Part shown: piece by piece, positions 9,947-20,885 of the stretch
Numbering within the stretch: the stretch's first letter is position 1
Layout: each line of letters opens with the position of its first letter
Assembly (NCBI GenBank): GCA_049999805.1
Contig: JBNGIO010006094.1
Location: 1-22,273 of the forward strand
Source: Folioceros fuciformis
Lineage: Eukaryota; Anthocerotophyta; Anthocerotopsida; Anthocerotales
Length of the DNA stretch: 22,273 bases
Direction of reading: 5' to 3'
Notes under the pieces: model-generated
Database searches by the model: none
What the model saw: the letters and a program-made list of their open reading frames with translations, nothing else
Told to the model about the DNA's origin: nothing
Translations under genes and position numbers: made by a program

Positions 9947-12900
9947 ATGTTCGGATCTTCCAGCCGTAAGCACTCTAAGCTGTGGTTTCTCTGCCAAGCT
10001 CTGTTTGGAAATTGTGCAAGTCGCTAGCGCTTGAGTCGGGTTTTAGATTTCTGCTCTGCAGACCCGTGTCGTGGGTCGGGTCTAGGCTTACTATAGAAAT
10101 CTGAGAAAGGTGTCTTTTTCTCCTCTGTGCCATGTGGTCTAGTTGTGGACGCGTTTGAAAAATTGTGTAGTTAACTTCCTTGTATGTGTTTATTCTGTTG
10201 CCACCTTTGAACTGGCTCGCTTAATGCTGCGGATAGTAGATGTAGTTCTGCGCTGCCTTTGGTTTGTGAATCATGTGATTTCGTTATCTTCAGACCTTTC
10301 TTCCCTCGTTTGACAGTAAACCAAAAGTTATTTCTTGTGTTATGCTTGCATCTTGTCCCTTTAGCCGATCTTAGCCCCAGCTGCTGTGTGTTTCCTGGGC
10401 TTGGTGGGTTCCTTGCCTACTGCGATTGCGATGGCGTTTTGCTGTTTTCTTCTTAGATGTAGCTGACTTTGAATCGTTTTGCAGCCTTTGGGGCGTCTAC
10501 TCCAAGTCCTTTTGGATCTGCCGCATCCAGTTCATATCCATTCGGTTCAAGCTCATCTGCAAATCCCTTTGGGGCTAGTCAAGCTCCAAATCCATTTGGA
10601 GCAAAGCCTTTCGGTGGTACTACGTTTGGGCAGACGGGATCGATCTTTGGGAGTGGGACAGCAACTAGTGTTTTTGGAGCATCTCAGCCTGCATCGTTTG
10701 GTTCCACCACGCCCGCATTTGGTGCATCAGCATCTACACCTGCTTTCGGGAGTACAACACAGTTTGGAGGTTGGCATTCATCTACACCTGTCATCCTTGA
10801 GTCTGTAAATGCCTCACTGGTGTTCATGAATCAACTTTTGTGATGGAATGCCATTGTTTCCAGGCGCATCCGTATTTGGCCAAAAACCGCCTTCTCCATT
10901 TGGATCATTTGGACAAACTAGCCCTGCACAAGCCAATCCGTTTGGAGCTCCTAGCTTTGGACAGTCACAGTCAGCTTTTGGAGGTCAACAGTTTGGGACG
11001 GCCACACCGGCTTTTGGGGCGTCAACACCATCGTTCGGAGCTAGTACAGCTCCTGCGTTTGGTGCTAGTTCCACCCCTGCGTTTGGTGCTAGTTCCACCC
11101 CTGCGTTTGGAGCGAGCACTCCTGCATTTGGGGCAAGTTCTGCTTCAGCTTTTGGAGCCACTAGCACTCCATCTTTTGGGGCGTCCACTCCCGCATTTGG
11201 TACCACACCTGGCTTTGGGCAGTCGGTTTCTGCATTTGGAGCATCTACAGCTCCTGCATTTGGAACTACACCAGTTTTTGGGGGCAGTTCCCCCTCTCCA
11301 TTTGGTGCCCAGAGTGGATCAGCATTTGGTGAGTATGTGACATGTGTACGTATGTTGGCACCTGTTAGGAGGAGTCTACTGTTCTGTTGCACTACGACCG
11401 AAATCTGGTCAAGTCTTGCGGGCTTTTTCTCTTCTACCGCTTTTACGGATTGAGGGTTGTGACCTCATTAGTCGTAAGCATCTCAATTGGCATGGTTGCA
11501 GGGGCAGCCTCCAGTCCAGCCTTTGGCACTGCTGGGTTTGGGGCCACCGCTTTTGCAGTGCAACGTGGTGGTAGCAGAACCACTCCATATTCGCCAACGA
11601 ATGACCAACCTGACAGTGGTGTTGGCGGACAGGTGGGCAAGTTAATGTCCATCTCTGCTATGCCTGCATTTAAAAATAAGAGTGTGGAAGAGTTGAGGTG
11701 GGAGGACTATCAGGCCAAAGATAAAGGTATTTTTTTTTTCCTAAATGATCTTCTTCAAGAATGATGTTTTTTGACAATGTGTGATCATGTTTCCTCTTTT
11801 ATTTACTTCACAGCCCGCCCTTTTTCAGGGGGTAGTGCTGTTCATGCAGCTTCTACAGGAAATATATTTGGGCAGCCACAGTCCTCAGCACCAGCAAGCC
11901 CATTTGCAGGAAATATGTCCTTTGGACAGCCTCAAACGCCAAACCCGTTTGCTGGTTCCACCACATCTGGTCTGTTTACCCAGACTAAACCGGCTTTTGG
12001 AGCTTCTACGAGTCCTACATTCGGATCAGGGGGTGGGTCGTTTGGAGTTGCTTTTGGACCACCTTCTGTTCCGTTTGGATCGCAGCCTTCAGCTCCTGCT
12101 TTCGGGGCAAGTTCATCGTCTTCCTTTGGCATGGCCAATAATCCTTTTGGGGCCAGTACCTCGAGTTTCAGCTCTAATGCGTTTGCATCTTCACCGGCCT
12201 TTGGGGTATCCAACTTTGGCACTAGCAGCAGTCTGACTTTTGGGTCAGTCCCCACTTTTGGTGCATCTGCAACAGCACCAAGTTTTGGAACATCATCAAC
12301 ATTTGGCAGTGGTACATTATTTGGTCAGCAATCATCCATCTTCCCACCGTCATCTGCACCAGCGTTTGGAGCAAGTTCGTCTGCGTTTGGGGCACCAAGC
12401 ACTCCCTCGTTTGGTGGAAGCCCGTTCACCAATGCAACGCCTGCCATCTTCTCGCAATCAAAGCCAGCTGGACTTGCCTCATCCACTGTAAGTCTCTTTA
12501 GGTGTTCTTCTGTGTTTTGTTCCTGTTGTACCATAGAGTTTTTATTGGCAGTGGACTATGGAATGTGGAAGTTTCCCTTTTCTATTGTTGTGCTCTGTAA
12601 CCCCTTGTGAGACTCACTCCACCTTGTTTTATCCAGCCGGCATCACCTTTTGGGTCTTTAGGAACTCCTGTGCAGTCAGTCAGCTTTGCACCAAACTTTG
12701 CAGCCTCGCCTCAGCCAGGTATGAGGGCTGCTTGCGATTTTCGTTTTATTTCTTGCTTCAGAGTGCTCGTTGTATTGGAATGCTGATTTGAAGTGAAGGT
12801 CTCATGCTACTGAAGCTATTGTTTGCGTGTTTGCAGGGAGTCCATTTGGTGCAACCTCACCAGCTGCTACATTTGGGGCGAGCAATTTTTCACAGCAGTG

Positions 12901-15900
12901 AGTGGGATATTTTCCTTGCCCTGGTACTGGCAGGCATCTTGTGAGCTTTGCTTACAGCAGTTAGTGATTGGTTTTGCAGGCCGTTGCAAAATGTGCTGAC
13001 TGCAGCCCAAGTACCTGTAAGCAGCCCTTTTGGGACATTACCTGCTATGCCCCAAATGTCAATTGCTCGAAGTGCAGGAACGGGTCCGTCTGTGCAGTAT
13101 GGTATCTCTAGCATACCTGTAAGTTGGTAGCATATCCAAGATGCTTGTCTTCATGTTGGTTGAGGCTTGAACATCCCTTTCACCAATTTGTTGTATGTTG
13201 TGTCCTAGGTCTCTGAAAAGCCAGTTCAGGTGCGGACTTCTTCTCTCTTGACGCCAAGGCACATTACCCAGAGGTCCAAGGTGCGGTTGCATGCACGAAG
13301 GTATCATCCAAAGCAGGACAGCCCAAAGGTTTGTAGCTTGGCTGTGTCTCTCCTTGCATTGCTTAATTTGGTCGTCCTTGTTTAGTCTGCTCATTATCTG
13401 TCTATCGGCAATTCCAGGTTTCCTTCTTCAGTGATGGCGAAGATACCCCAACTATTCCAAAGGCTGATGTACTCTTTGTTCCTAGAGAAAATCCTAGGGC
13501 GTTGTTTATCCGGCAGACAGACCAGCTGCAACCCACACCCGTGACAAAGGGTGTGCCCGAGGCCCGAGAAATTGCTACTCCCGTGCAAAGAAGGAGTAAG
13601 TGTGTTTGTGTGTTGTCACCATCTAATTGGAATTGCGGGTTTCCACTGAATTTTTTTGGATTCCTTTCTTAGGGGTTGAGTTTCAAGAAAGAGAGGCTTC
13701 AGATGCGGGGAGTAAGTGTTGTACTGTCTCCATTTACAGTTCTGCAACACGTGAATTTTTCTTAACAGTGGTTGTGTACAGTGCGTTGACTCTCACGCTC
13801 ATTGTTGTGACTGTTTATAACTGCTGCAGGCCCTCCAGCGGCGTGGCCAAGTCCAGACCTGGACGGCAATCTGCAGAGTTCTATTGCTACTCCCAAAGGT
13901 GTTGATAAAAATCAAGCTCCAAAGGCTGGCTCGAAGCAAAATGGAGTGCGTGACGATCATAACCACAGGGGCAATGGATACATCTCCATAACTGGTCACC
14001 GTGCAGGGGAAGCTGCAATTGCTTATGAGCATGGTGCAGATATTGAAGCTCTCATGCCGAAGCTTAGGCATTCTGATTATTTTACGGAGCCAAGAATTCA
14101 AGAGCTAGCTGCCAAAGAGCGGGCTGAACAAGGCTATTGCCGCAGAGTGACAAACTTCGTTGTGGGGCGGAAGCTCTACGGGTCAGTGAAATTCTTGGGA
14201 GAAACTGATGTGAGACGGCTTGATCTAGAGGGGATCATCCAATTTAACAGGTGTGAGGTGTTGGTATACATGGATGAAAGCAAGAAACCCCCAATTGGAC
14301 ACGGTTTGAATAAGGCTGCAGAAGTGACCTTGCTAAACGTGAGGTGTCTGGACAAGAAGACTGGTCAACATTTCACTGAAGGCCCTGAAGTGGAAAAGTT
14401 TGAAAAGAAGCTCAAACGAAAGACAGAGGAACAAGGTGCGGAGTTCATTGGTTACAATGCATTAAAGGGAGAGTGGATGTTCCGAGTGAAGCATTTCAGT
14501 CGGTATGGTTTGGATGATTCTGATGAGGAGACTCCAGAACAGAAGATAGCTGGAGTCCAGCTGAGGGCAGTGACGAGGGAGGAAGTAGAAGGCTCGTTTG
14601 TGGATGTGAGTAATGAGATTGTGGAGGAAGGGATGATGGATGAGAGCTCAGAAGAGGAGGAAGTTGTTGAACTTACGGGACTTGAGGAAATGCAACCCAC
14701 AAATTCAGTGTCGACCTTACCACATTCATTACCTTCCCAGCTGAGACTCAATCCCGTGAAGATGCAGCAAATGAGGACTCTGTTTTTTCCGCTTTCTGAG
14801 GAGGGCGATAATACAGCAAGGTCAAAGAGGCGTGCATGGTCCGGTTCTGAGGAGATAGAATTACCCAGATTGACCTCAAGTCATCTGCTTTCTAATTTTG
14901 GCAATCGTGTGAGGAAAGGTGGTCTTGAGGGTAAGGAGGGAACAGGCACACTTCGCAGAGGGGGCCATTTACCTCTGAAGAGAAGCCCTCAGACTTCTTG
15001 GACGCGTCCTCCTCGTTTCTTGGAGTTTGAAGTCAGTATCTCTGGAAATCTTGCACATGATGGCACACCAGTTTCTCTACCTTTGCTTTCTGGTGGCTCT
15101 CTGGTCACTCTTCCAAGTACAACTCAAGCTTCTTCTTCGAAGAGACCTAAATACAATGGCTTCCGTCCTGGAGCACGATCAGCTGTGAAAGGGAGGCTGA
15201 GTCACGTATCAGATGCTGCACTTTCTCTTGGTTGCTCCTTCCGAGTTGGCTGGGGTCCACATGGTGTTTTGGTGCATAGTGGCAATCCTGTTCAACAGGG
15301 GAACACTGCTGGGGGCCTATCGTCATGTGTATATGTGGAACAGGTTGCGCTTGATAGGATTGTCAGAGATGAGCAGGGCAAAGTGAAGTCTGAATTGGTT
15401 CAATCACGATTTGTGATTCCCTTGTCTCTTCATCTGCAGAGGAGCACGATAATTGCTGGTGTGTCGCAGCAGGACCAACTGAGGTTTAGAAAGCTTGTTT
15501 GTTCAAGAACTGAGCTATCTGAGGTTTGTGCAGCATATGAAACGTCTTCTGAGGAGCTGTTGGACGCTGTTTGGCTCTCATCTGATGCTCGTTTCGCCCT
15601 CCAACGTAATATTTCAGTGTGGCATCTTATATCAGTTTTGTTCTCTGAAAGATCTGAACCACCAAAAGTTGATGCCGCCGCAGAAAAGTTTGGAAATATG
15701 GTGAGCACTTCTCTGGCTGAACGTAAGACCCCCTGGGTTTCAGATGCAGAAGTCCTTGTACGGCGAGCCAGGTTCAGCAGCTGGTTACAGGAGTGTGTTC
15801 TGGGTCAGCCTTGGGAAGCTGATTTGCAGTCTGTTGACAAGGACAATGTCTTGCAAGTCATCTTTGCACTCCTGGCAGCACGGAAACTCGATGATGCTGT

Positions 15901-17631
15901 GGAGAGAGCTATTGACACCGGGGATGTGCGATTGGCTGTGGCGCTGAGTCAATCTGGCGGATCACTGCTCAACCGTGAGGATATGCTCACTCAGCTTGAT
16001 GTTTGGAGCCGAGAAGGCCTGGATCCGCCTTTCATCGTAGAGAATCGGATTTGCATATACAAGCTACTTGCTGGGGACTTGAAGGGTGCCGTAGGGACCA
16101 GGGAGATCACGTGGAAGAAGTTCCTTGGACTGATGATGTGGTACCAGCTAGCTCCAGATACTCCCCTCCCAGTGACCTTCAACAAGTATCTGCAGCTTGT
16201 AAGTCATGATGATGCTCCTGCGCCACTTCCGATATACAGTGAGGAAACAGGAGTGGGAGGAAAAGCAGAGGATTACAGCTACTATGATAACACCTTCTAC
16301 CTCATGCTTCTGCATGCAGACTTGGCCGACGATCTGATTATTTCTAGAATGTTGTCATCTGGAAGTTCTACGTCTGACTGGTTGGATCACACCCTGGTTT
16401 GGCACGAACAAGGTGTTCTGGAAGCTGTGGGTGTGATAGGATGCCATGGGGTGCATGCACTGCACATGAGTTTTGCATCACAGCTGCTTGCAGTGGGGTT
16501 GTGCCATTGGGCTCTTTATGTTATATTACATTCGCCACCTGCAGCTGGAGAATATCAACTACACGAGAAGGCTGTTAGGGAGATTCTCGTGCAGTATTGT
16601 GAAACATGGAGTAACTCAGAGATGCAGCTGGTGTTCCTGAGGGATGAACTCAAGATCCCTTCTAAGTGGCTGCATGAGGCCCAGGTTAGTTTATCTTGTC
16701 TCCCTTCTTGAATGACTCTGGAGCCAAAATGGATTCCCTACAATCATAGTGTGTGTTTTTGCAGGCCATCTATTGGCTGTATGCCGGTGATAACTCCAAG
16801 GCTCTGGAGCATCTTGTTAAAAGCTACCAGTGGCATAGTGCACATAGTCTCTTTATGAGTTCTGTCTCCGCTGATTGGTTTCTGAATGGTACCTCGCTTG
16901 TCGTACTTAAATCTATCTGCTTGTCATATCTATATAACTTCTTCTGGCTTTGATCTGCATATACTGTGTGCCTTTTAATAGAGTAAGTATTTCGCAGGAA
17001 ATCATGCAGATGTCTGGAAATACGCAACGAAGCTGGAATCCCACAGCGCTGATATTGAAAACTGGAATTTGGGTGCGGGAATCTACATTGACTTCTATTC
17101 CCTCAAGGCTAGTCTTGAGAATCAAAGGGATTCCTTCCATGAAGGGGTAAGTCATCGTGGTTTTCAGGAGTGCAGGCTCGCAGCTTTTCGGCCCGCTAGA
17201 ATTGAACAGAGATTTGTTTTTGTTCTCATGCTGTGGCCACCATGTGATAATATGCTATTCAGAAGCCATTGCCAGGGATGTCAGGCCCAGTCAAGGACTT
17301 TTTTAGCCACTTATGGGAATCTAAAGACGTTTGGTCTCTGGGAGCGAGATCGCAGCTCTTAAAGTAATGCGCCTTGCACCCACCTTGGCCTCTTCGAAAC
17401 GACTTGTCTCGCTGTTTAATTTACCTATCGTTCATCGTGGTTTGAAACAGAGTCGCGTATACAAAAATGGCAGATGATGTAGCTAGGTTATTGCTTCAGG
17501 ACTCCGCCGATGAATTGAAGCTTCACGAGGCTGTCCTCGATGCACCTCTATTGGAAGATGTGCGTTTATGCCGGCTTCAGGGTGCGGCGACTGCATTTAC
17601 ATCTTGGCTTGGTGACACTCTGGCTACGTAA
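9947..17631 (+). CDS. NUP98: NUP98-NUP96 nucleoporin precursor (fused, self-cleaving), 16 coding exons
   Basis: Coding exons: 9947..9965, 10485..10769, 10864..11328, 11502..11726, 11814..12487, 12637..12718, 12837..12897, 12980..13118, 13209..13328, 13418..13595, 13673..13711, 13830..16684, 16765..16888, 16998..17146, 17263..17363, 17451..17631. They sum to 5697 nt, exactly 1899 codons (1898 residues plus TAA), and every intron is GT-AG. Domains: about 60 FG dipeptides in residues 1..620; GLEBS ([16 protein letters not shown]) at about 307..331; plant-type linker ([23 protein letters not shown]); autopeptidase to HF|S at 985/986; acidic start of Nup96 ([10 protein letters not shown]); Nup96 helical solenoid, e.g. 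[35 protein letters not shown]. Human NUP98 precursor is of similar size (about 1,800). Known roles: Nup98 forms the FG barrier and binds RAE1 in mRNA export; Nup96 is a core of the Y (Nup107-160) scaffold. The start is chosen because MFGSSSPFG matches the family and the 19-nt exon 1 splices in phase to exon 2. No frameshift or internal stop is seen. Exon joins are inferred from frame and homology, without transcript data. Confidence 0.96.
11061..11108 (+). repeat. Perfect 24-bp tandem duplication within FG-coding exon 3
   Basis: 11061..11084 and 11085..11108 are identical. Each encodes one GASSTPAF unit, so the duplication adds one FG repeat in frame. Looser copies lie on both sides. It is a recent slippage or unequal-exchange event within the FG region. 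Confidence 0.9.
11651..11726 (+). other. GLEBS motif (RAE1/Gle2-binding) in Nup98
   Basis: The end of exon 4 encodes [20 protein letters not shown] and the following QAKDK, residues about 307..331 of the precursor. The pattern (I-x-A-M, then K-S-x-E-E-L-R-x-E-D-Y-Q) is the Gle2-binding sequence by which Nup98 holds the mRNA-export factor RAE1. It sits between two FG blocks, as in animal and plant Nup98. Confidence 0.9.
13976..14500 (+). other. Nup98 autoproteolytic domain (peptidase S59) and cleavage site
   Basis: Residues about 812..985 of the precursor carry the autopeptidase fold. Visible family blocks include [46 protein letters not shown] and a final WMFRVKHF|S. The His-Phe-Ser triplet is at 14492..14500. 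In the human protein, cleavage occurs between Phe and Ser of the same HFS, and the Ser is the nucleophile. All three residues are present, followed by the usual acidic [10 protein letters not shown], so self-cleavage is expected: Nup98 1..985 and Nup96 986..1898. The domain, the site and most of Nup96 share exon 12. Confidence 0.92.
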
Positions 17632-18261
17632 CTTCACGGCCACACTGGGTCCTATAATATTTTTCAGATGTGACTACGATAGGAACGACAGCATTTCTTT
17701 GCTCCTAGCTGCTGGCAGCCGGGTGTTTCGGAGATGGTGTTATGACTAGCTGCAAAAAGGTCTGTTATGGCGGCGCTTGTAAGGGAACTGAGTGTCCCAG
17801 CGTTACCCTAATGTTTATGTCGAATGTACCCGCCTGTCAGTATCGTATGCCTTGAGTTGGGGCAGGGACGAGCCATGCGTTTGTAATGGATCTTGGATGC
17901 TCCCCCATGCGTATTGAAGCCCTGGACTTTCACGTCAAAGTGCTTTTGTTTGTCACAGGTCTGGAGTATCACCTGTCTTACCTGGCTTTATATGTTGGAT
18001 CTTTACTTAATTCTATTTATAATTTGGGTTCTTATTCTTCTCAGTAACGCCCAACCCCTTTCTCCCTCTCTTGGTCAGTTCCCGCTCCCGTAGTTTGACT
18101 ACCCTTCTTCATCTCTTCGTCTAATTACTTTCAGCTTGTCTCTGCCTCTTAACGAACGCCGAGGTAAATTGTAATCCAATTAGCATTATAAAGCCTTATA
18201 TATTATCAAATACTATTTAAATAGTAAATACCATCTGAATTTGAGGTCGAGGAATCTGAGA
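17632..18261 (+). other. 3' flank / probable 3' UTR of NUP98-NUP96
   Basis: After the TAA at 17629..17631, some 600 bp of mixed composition contains no supported coding sequence. The first 350 bp or so keep the GC level of the gene and are probably 3' UTR. AT content rises after 17950, and TATAAAGCC occurs near 18188. I cannot place a polyadenylation site. Confidence 0.4.
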
Positions 18262-18509
18262 GGCATTGCACCATGGTGGGGGGGGTATTGAGAGACTCCC
18301 AAGTGGCATTGCACCATGGTGGGGGGGTATTGAGACTCCCAAGTGGCATTGCACCATGGTGGGAGGTATTGAGAGACTCCCAAGTGGCATTGCATCTTGG
18401 TGGGGGGGTACTGAGAGACTCCCAAGTGGCATTGCACCATGGTGGGGGGTATTGAGAGACTCCCAAGTGGCATTGCATCATGGTGGGGGTTTATTGAGAG
18501 ACTCCCAAG
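18262..18509 (+). repeat. Tandem repeat, six copies of a ~41-bp unit
   Basis: Copies begin at 18262, 18305, 18345, 18386, 18428 and 18469, with lengths of 43, 40, 41, 42, 41 and 41. Each reads GGCATTGCACCATGGTGGGG, a variable G run, then TATTGAGAGACTCCCAAGT. Copies differ mainly in the G-run length, a GAGA loss in copy 2 and a few substitutions (CATCTTGG in copy 4). Because the unit is not a multiple of three, long frames open on both strands; these are by-products. It lies about 630 bp beyond the nucleoporin stop codon. Confidence 0.95.
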
Positions 18510-18573
18510 GCAATCCTTTTTATGTGACATCACTTAAATAATCAAGCAATCCTTGATTTAGGCATTTCTCTCT

Positions 18574-18764
18574 ATACTAGATTTGTAGGGGCATTCCGCT
18601 CTATATCTCACAACTTGCATCTTTAACCATTCCTACAGTTGAGAGACTTATAGGGCATTCCTTTATACATGGACATAACTTGCATCATTGTGCATTCCTC
18701 CAATTGAGGGACTTGTAGGATATTGTTTTGTATAAGGCATAACTTCATCATTGAGCATTCTTCC
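18574..18764 (+). repeat. Diverged tandem repeat related to the 41-bp array
   Basis: Three degenerate copies at about 18574..18637, 18638..18711 and 18712..18764 share the pattern TTGAGAGACTTATAGGGCAT, then CATAACTTGCATCATTG and GCATTCCTCC. The first part resembles TTGAGAGACTCCCAAGTGGC of the adjacent array, so the two arrays appear to be one family with a changed period. Confidence 0.6.
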
Positions 18765-20885
18765 TTAGATTGCATCTATTACATTACTTAGGCTAATCTC
18801 GTGTAACCTTAAGGCTTGTACCCATGATTCACTATACAATGAATATGCATATTTACAATACCTATTACTTAGAGGCATAGAAGAATGCCAAAGTAAGGGT
18901 AGTTTAAATTTACAAGTAATGCATTGAAGACTAATGGATGGTCACTTTAAATAACCTGGTTTGCAACCCATGTTCCAAGTATGACAAGATATACAAGTTT
19001 TTAAGGACCTCATTTTGGCTTATATTTTCAAGCCTTCTTTTTTTTCCCTTTTTGTGTAGACAATTTGGCGACAAAGCTAGAATGCAAGTTGGCAACAAGA
19101 CCTTAGCAAGGGTCGTGGAGGGGGACAACCAACCCCACCATGTCAACAAATCCATGCAATACTAGTTGAAGAACTTTCAACCAAGGCTCCTTATCTCATG
19201 GATACCAAATGATTGACTTGAGCTTATTTGTACCTAACCATTACATTTTAGCTTTAAGAGTCCCTAGGCTTGTGAAGAATTGCACCTAAAGTCAATGGCT
19301 TAGAAACTAGCTTTCATGTTCATTCAAAAGGTACAATGAATTTCTTATTTGAAACATACGTTTCTCACCTCTCACAGTTCAAACAAGACAGTTTGCTACT
19401 CCACTCTTGCTTCCTATATGTTTATCAACGAAAATAAAAGTAAGACCATTACCTATATTTTACTTATATATAAGTACAAATGTCCACATGTGTTTTAACA
19501 AATTTGCATTCATTACATATAGGTAATTAAGGATCAATAGGTTCTCCTTGTAGATAATAGGTCCATTATGACATCTAATAGAGACATAGCTTACATTAAA
19601 ATCTATCTAGAGTCACATCATCATTACATGATATATATTATGTGTCTGATATAATAAAAAAATTATTTCAATTAAAAAGACTAAATATTAACAATAGTAT
19701 TCATAACCTCTTCACTTGAACAAAATGTGAGGTAATAGATGCATTTCATACAAGAAAAATTCTAGCCCATATGAAATTTTCATCCTTATAAAATTGACTA
19801 AAACAATAAGATTGACAACTATGAAAACATTGTATGCATAATCATTATACAAAGATGCTTCTTCAGCGTACAAAAATTATGTGTTATTTGATGTGAATAC
19901 AACTTTCTAGAATGGGAAGCTTAGCACAAAAAATTCCATATGATAACCTCTAGGTTGTGAAGTTAAAGATGAAGATGACATGTAACTAATCAAAACATTA
20001 TATGCATTAAAAATCTCATTATGGAATGTCATACGGTTCTTGACTAGTAGATGAGGAGCTTATATCTTTGGGTTCAAATTCATCAAAGCAATGCTAATTG
20101 AAGAATATGCACTTAGCTTAAGGTGTTGTCCTTTCTATCCAGCCCATGATGTACCGATCTCATACTAGACAACAAAAGTCCATGCTCCATCATGAAGATG
20201 GTAGACTTTCTTAAGAGCTAAGGAGGTTAATATGTTCAACTTTAGGATTTAGGGTTCATGACGATAATGGAACTTCTTGCTAAGAATAAGATGTCCAACT
20301 TCAGGGTTTAGGGTTGTCGACATCCTTTGACTACTTTGAGAGATGCTTAAATAAGTGGCATCCATTGTGCATCTCACGGTAGTATGAAATACACAGAGTA
20401 GTGTGAGGAGGCTACATCTTGCTGCCACCATACTAATGTGTGCCAAACAACCCCTCTGCCCCGCCAATGTGCTATCCTACAACACCAATTCTCACATGAA
20501 GTTGTTTGAAGATGTGACAAGGATTGCGCCATGGAAGATTAAGAGACATAAGATATTATTCTACTACGAAGACATTTCCTCGTTGGGGTCCTTGTTCTAA
20601 GCCTCCTAGAACATAGGCTCTAATGGTGGTGTGGATTCTCATATGAAAGGCTAGGGGAACCAAGAGCATATGAACAAGGCTCTAACAACTTCAACTAGAG
20701 AACTGGAGAACATACCTATAGGTGTGGAGTAAGGGCAGCCATGTATGCAGAGAAAGAAAAGAGGGCAGTCATTTGGTGAGGAGTGGGCACATATGTTATA
20801 GCTTGCGTGTGTGCATTGTCATGGCCATGGTGGTGAATTTTCCCAATTGCTTGCAAATTGCAGGATGAACCCACTTGAAGATGTA
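18765..20885. other. AT-rich interval, no gene seen
   Basis: About 2.1 kb with stops in all frames at short spacing. Open frames near 18931..19165, 20249..20467 and 20403..20600 are short, overlap on opposite strands and have no motif. One small two-copy repeat (20234..20315) is listed separately. I see no RNA gene. Confidence 0.55.
20234..20315 (+). repeat. Two-copy repeat containing TTTAGGGTT
   Basis: GTTCAACTTTAGGATTTAGG at 20234 and GTCCAACTTCAGGGTTTAGG at 20293, each followed by GTT, are 59 bases apart and differ at three positions. The TTTAGGG core equals the plant telomere heptamer but is not tandemly repeated, so this is not a telomeric tract. Confidence 0.55.

Noticed and set aside
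10840-11392. Long open frames in other frames and on the minus strand across the FG exons (for example 10840..11340 + and 10985..11392 -)
   Set aside because: They are shadows of the repetitive FG coding sequence; only the FG frame joins in phase across the introns and matches Nup98.
11329-11501. Reading-through of exon 3 as evidence that the nucleoporin is truncated
   Set aside because: The apparent stops lie in introns with good GT-AG borders; the spliced exons restore one frame ending in the expected Nup96 C-terminus.
13110-13130. Stop codon after [11 protein letters not shown] as a gene end
   Set aside because: The stop lies just past a GTAAGT donor at 13119; the conserved [13 protein letters not shown] continues in phase at 13209.
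18262-18509. CRISPR-like array
   Set aside because: The units are contiguous without unique spacers, and the context is a plant nuclear genome.
18206-18541. Several open frames on both strands through the 41-bp array
   Set aside because: A repeat unit without stops opens several frames; the unit length shifts frame from copy to copy and there is no supporting motif.
20241-20315. Interstitial telomere tract
   Set aside because: TTTAGGG occurs only once per copy of a short two-copy repeat, not in tandem.
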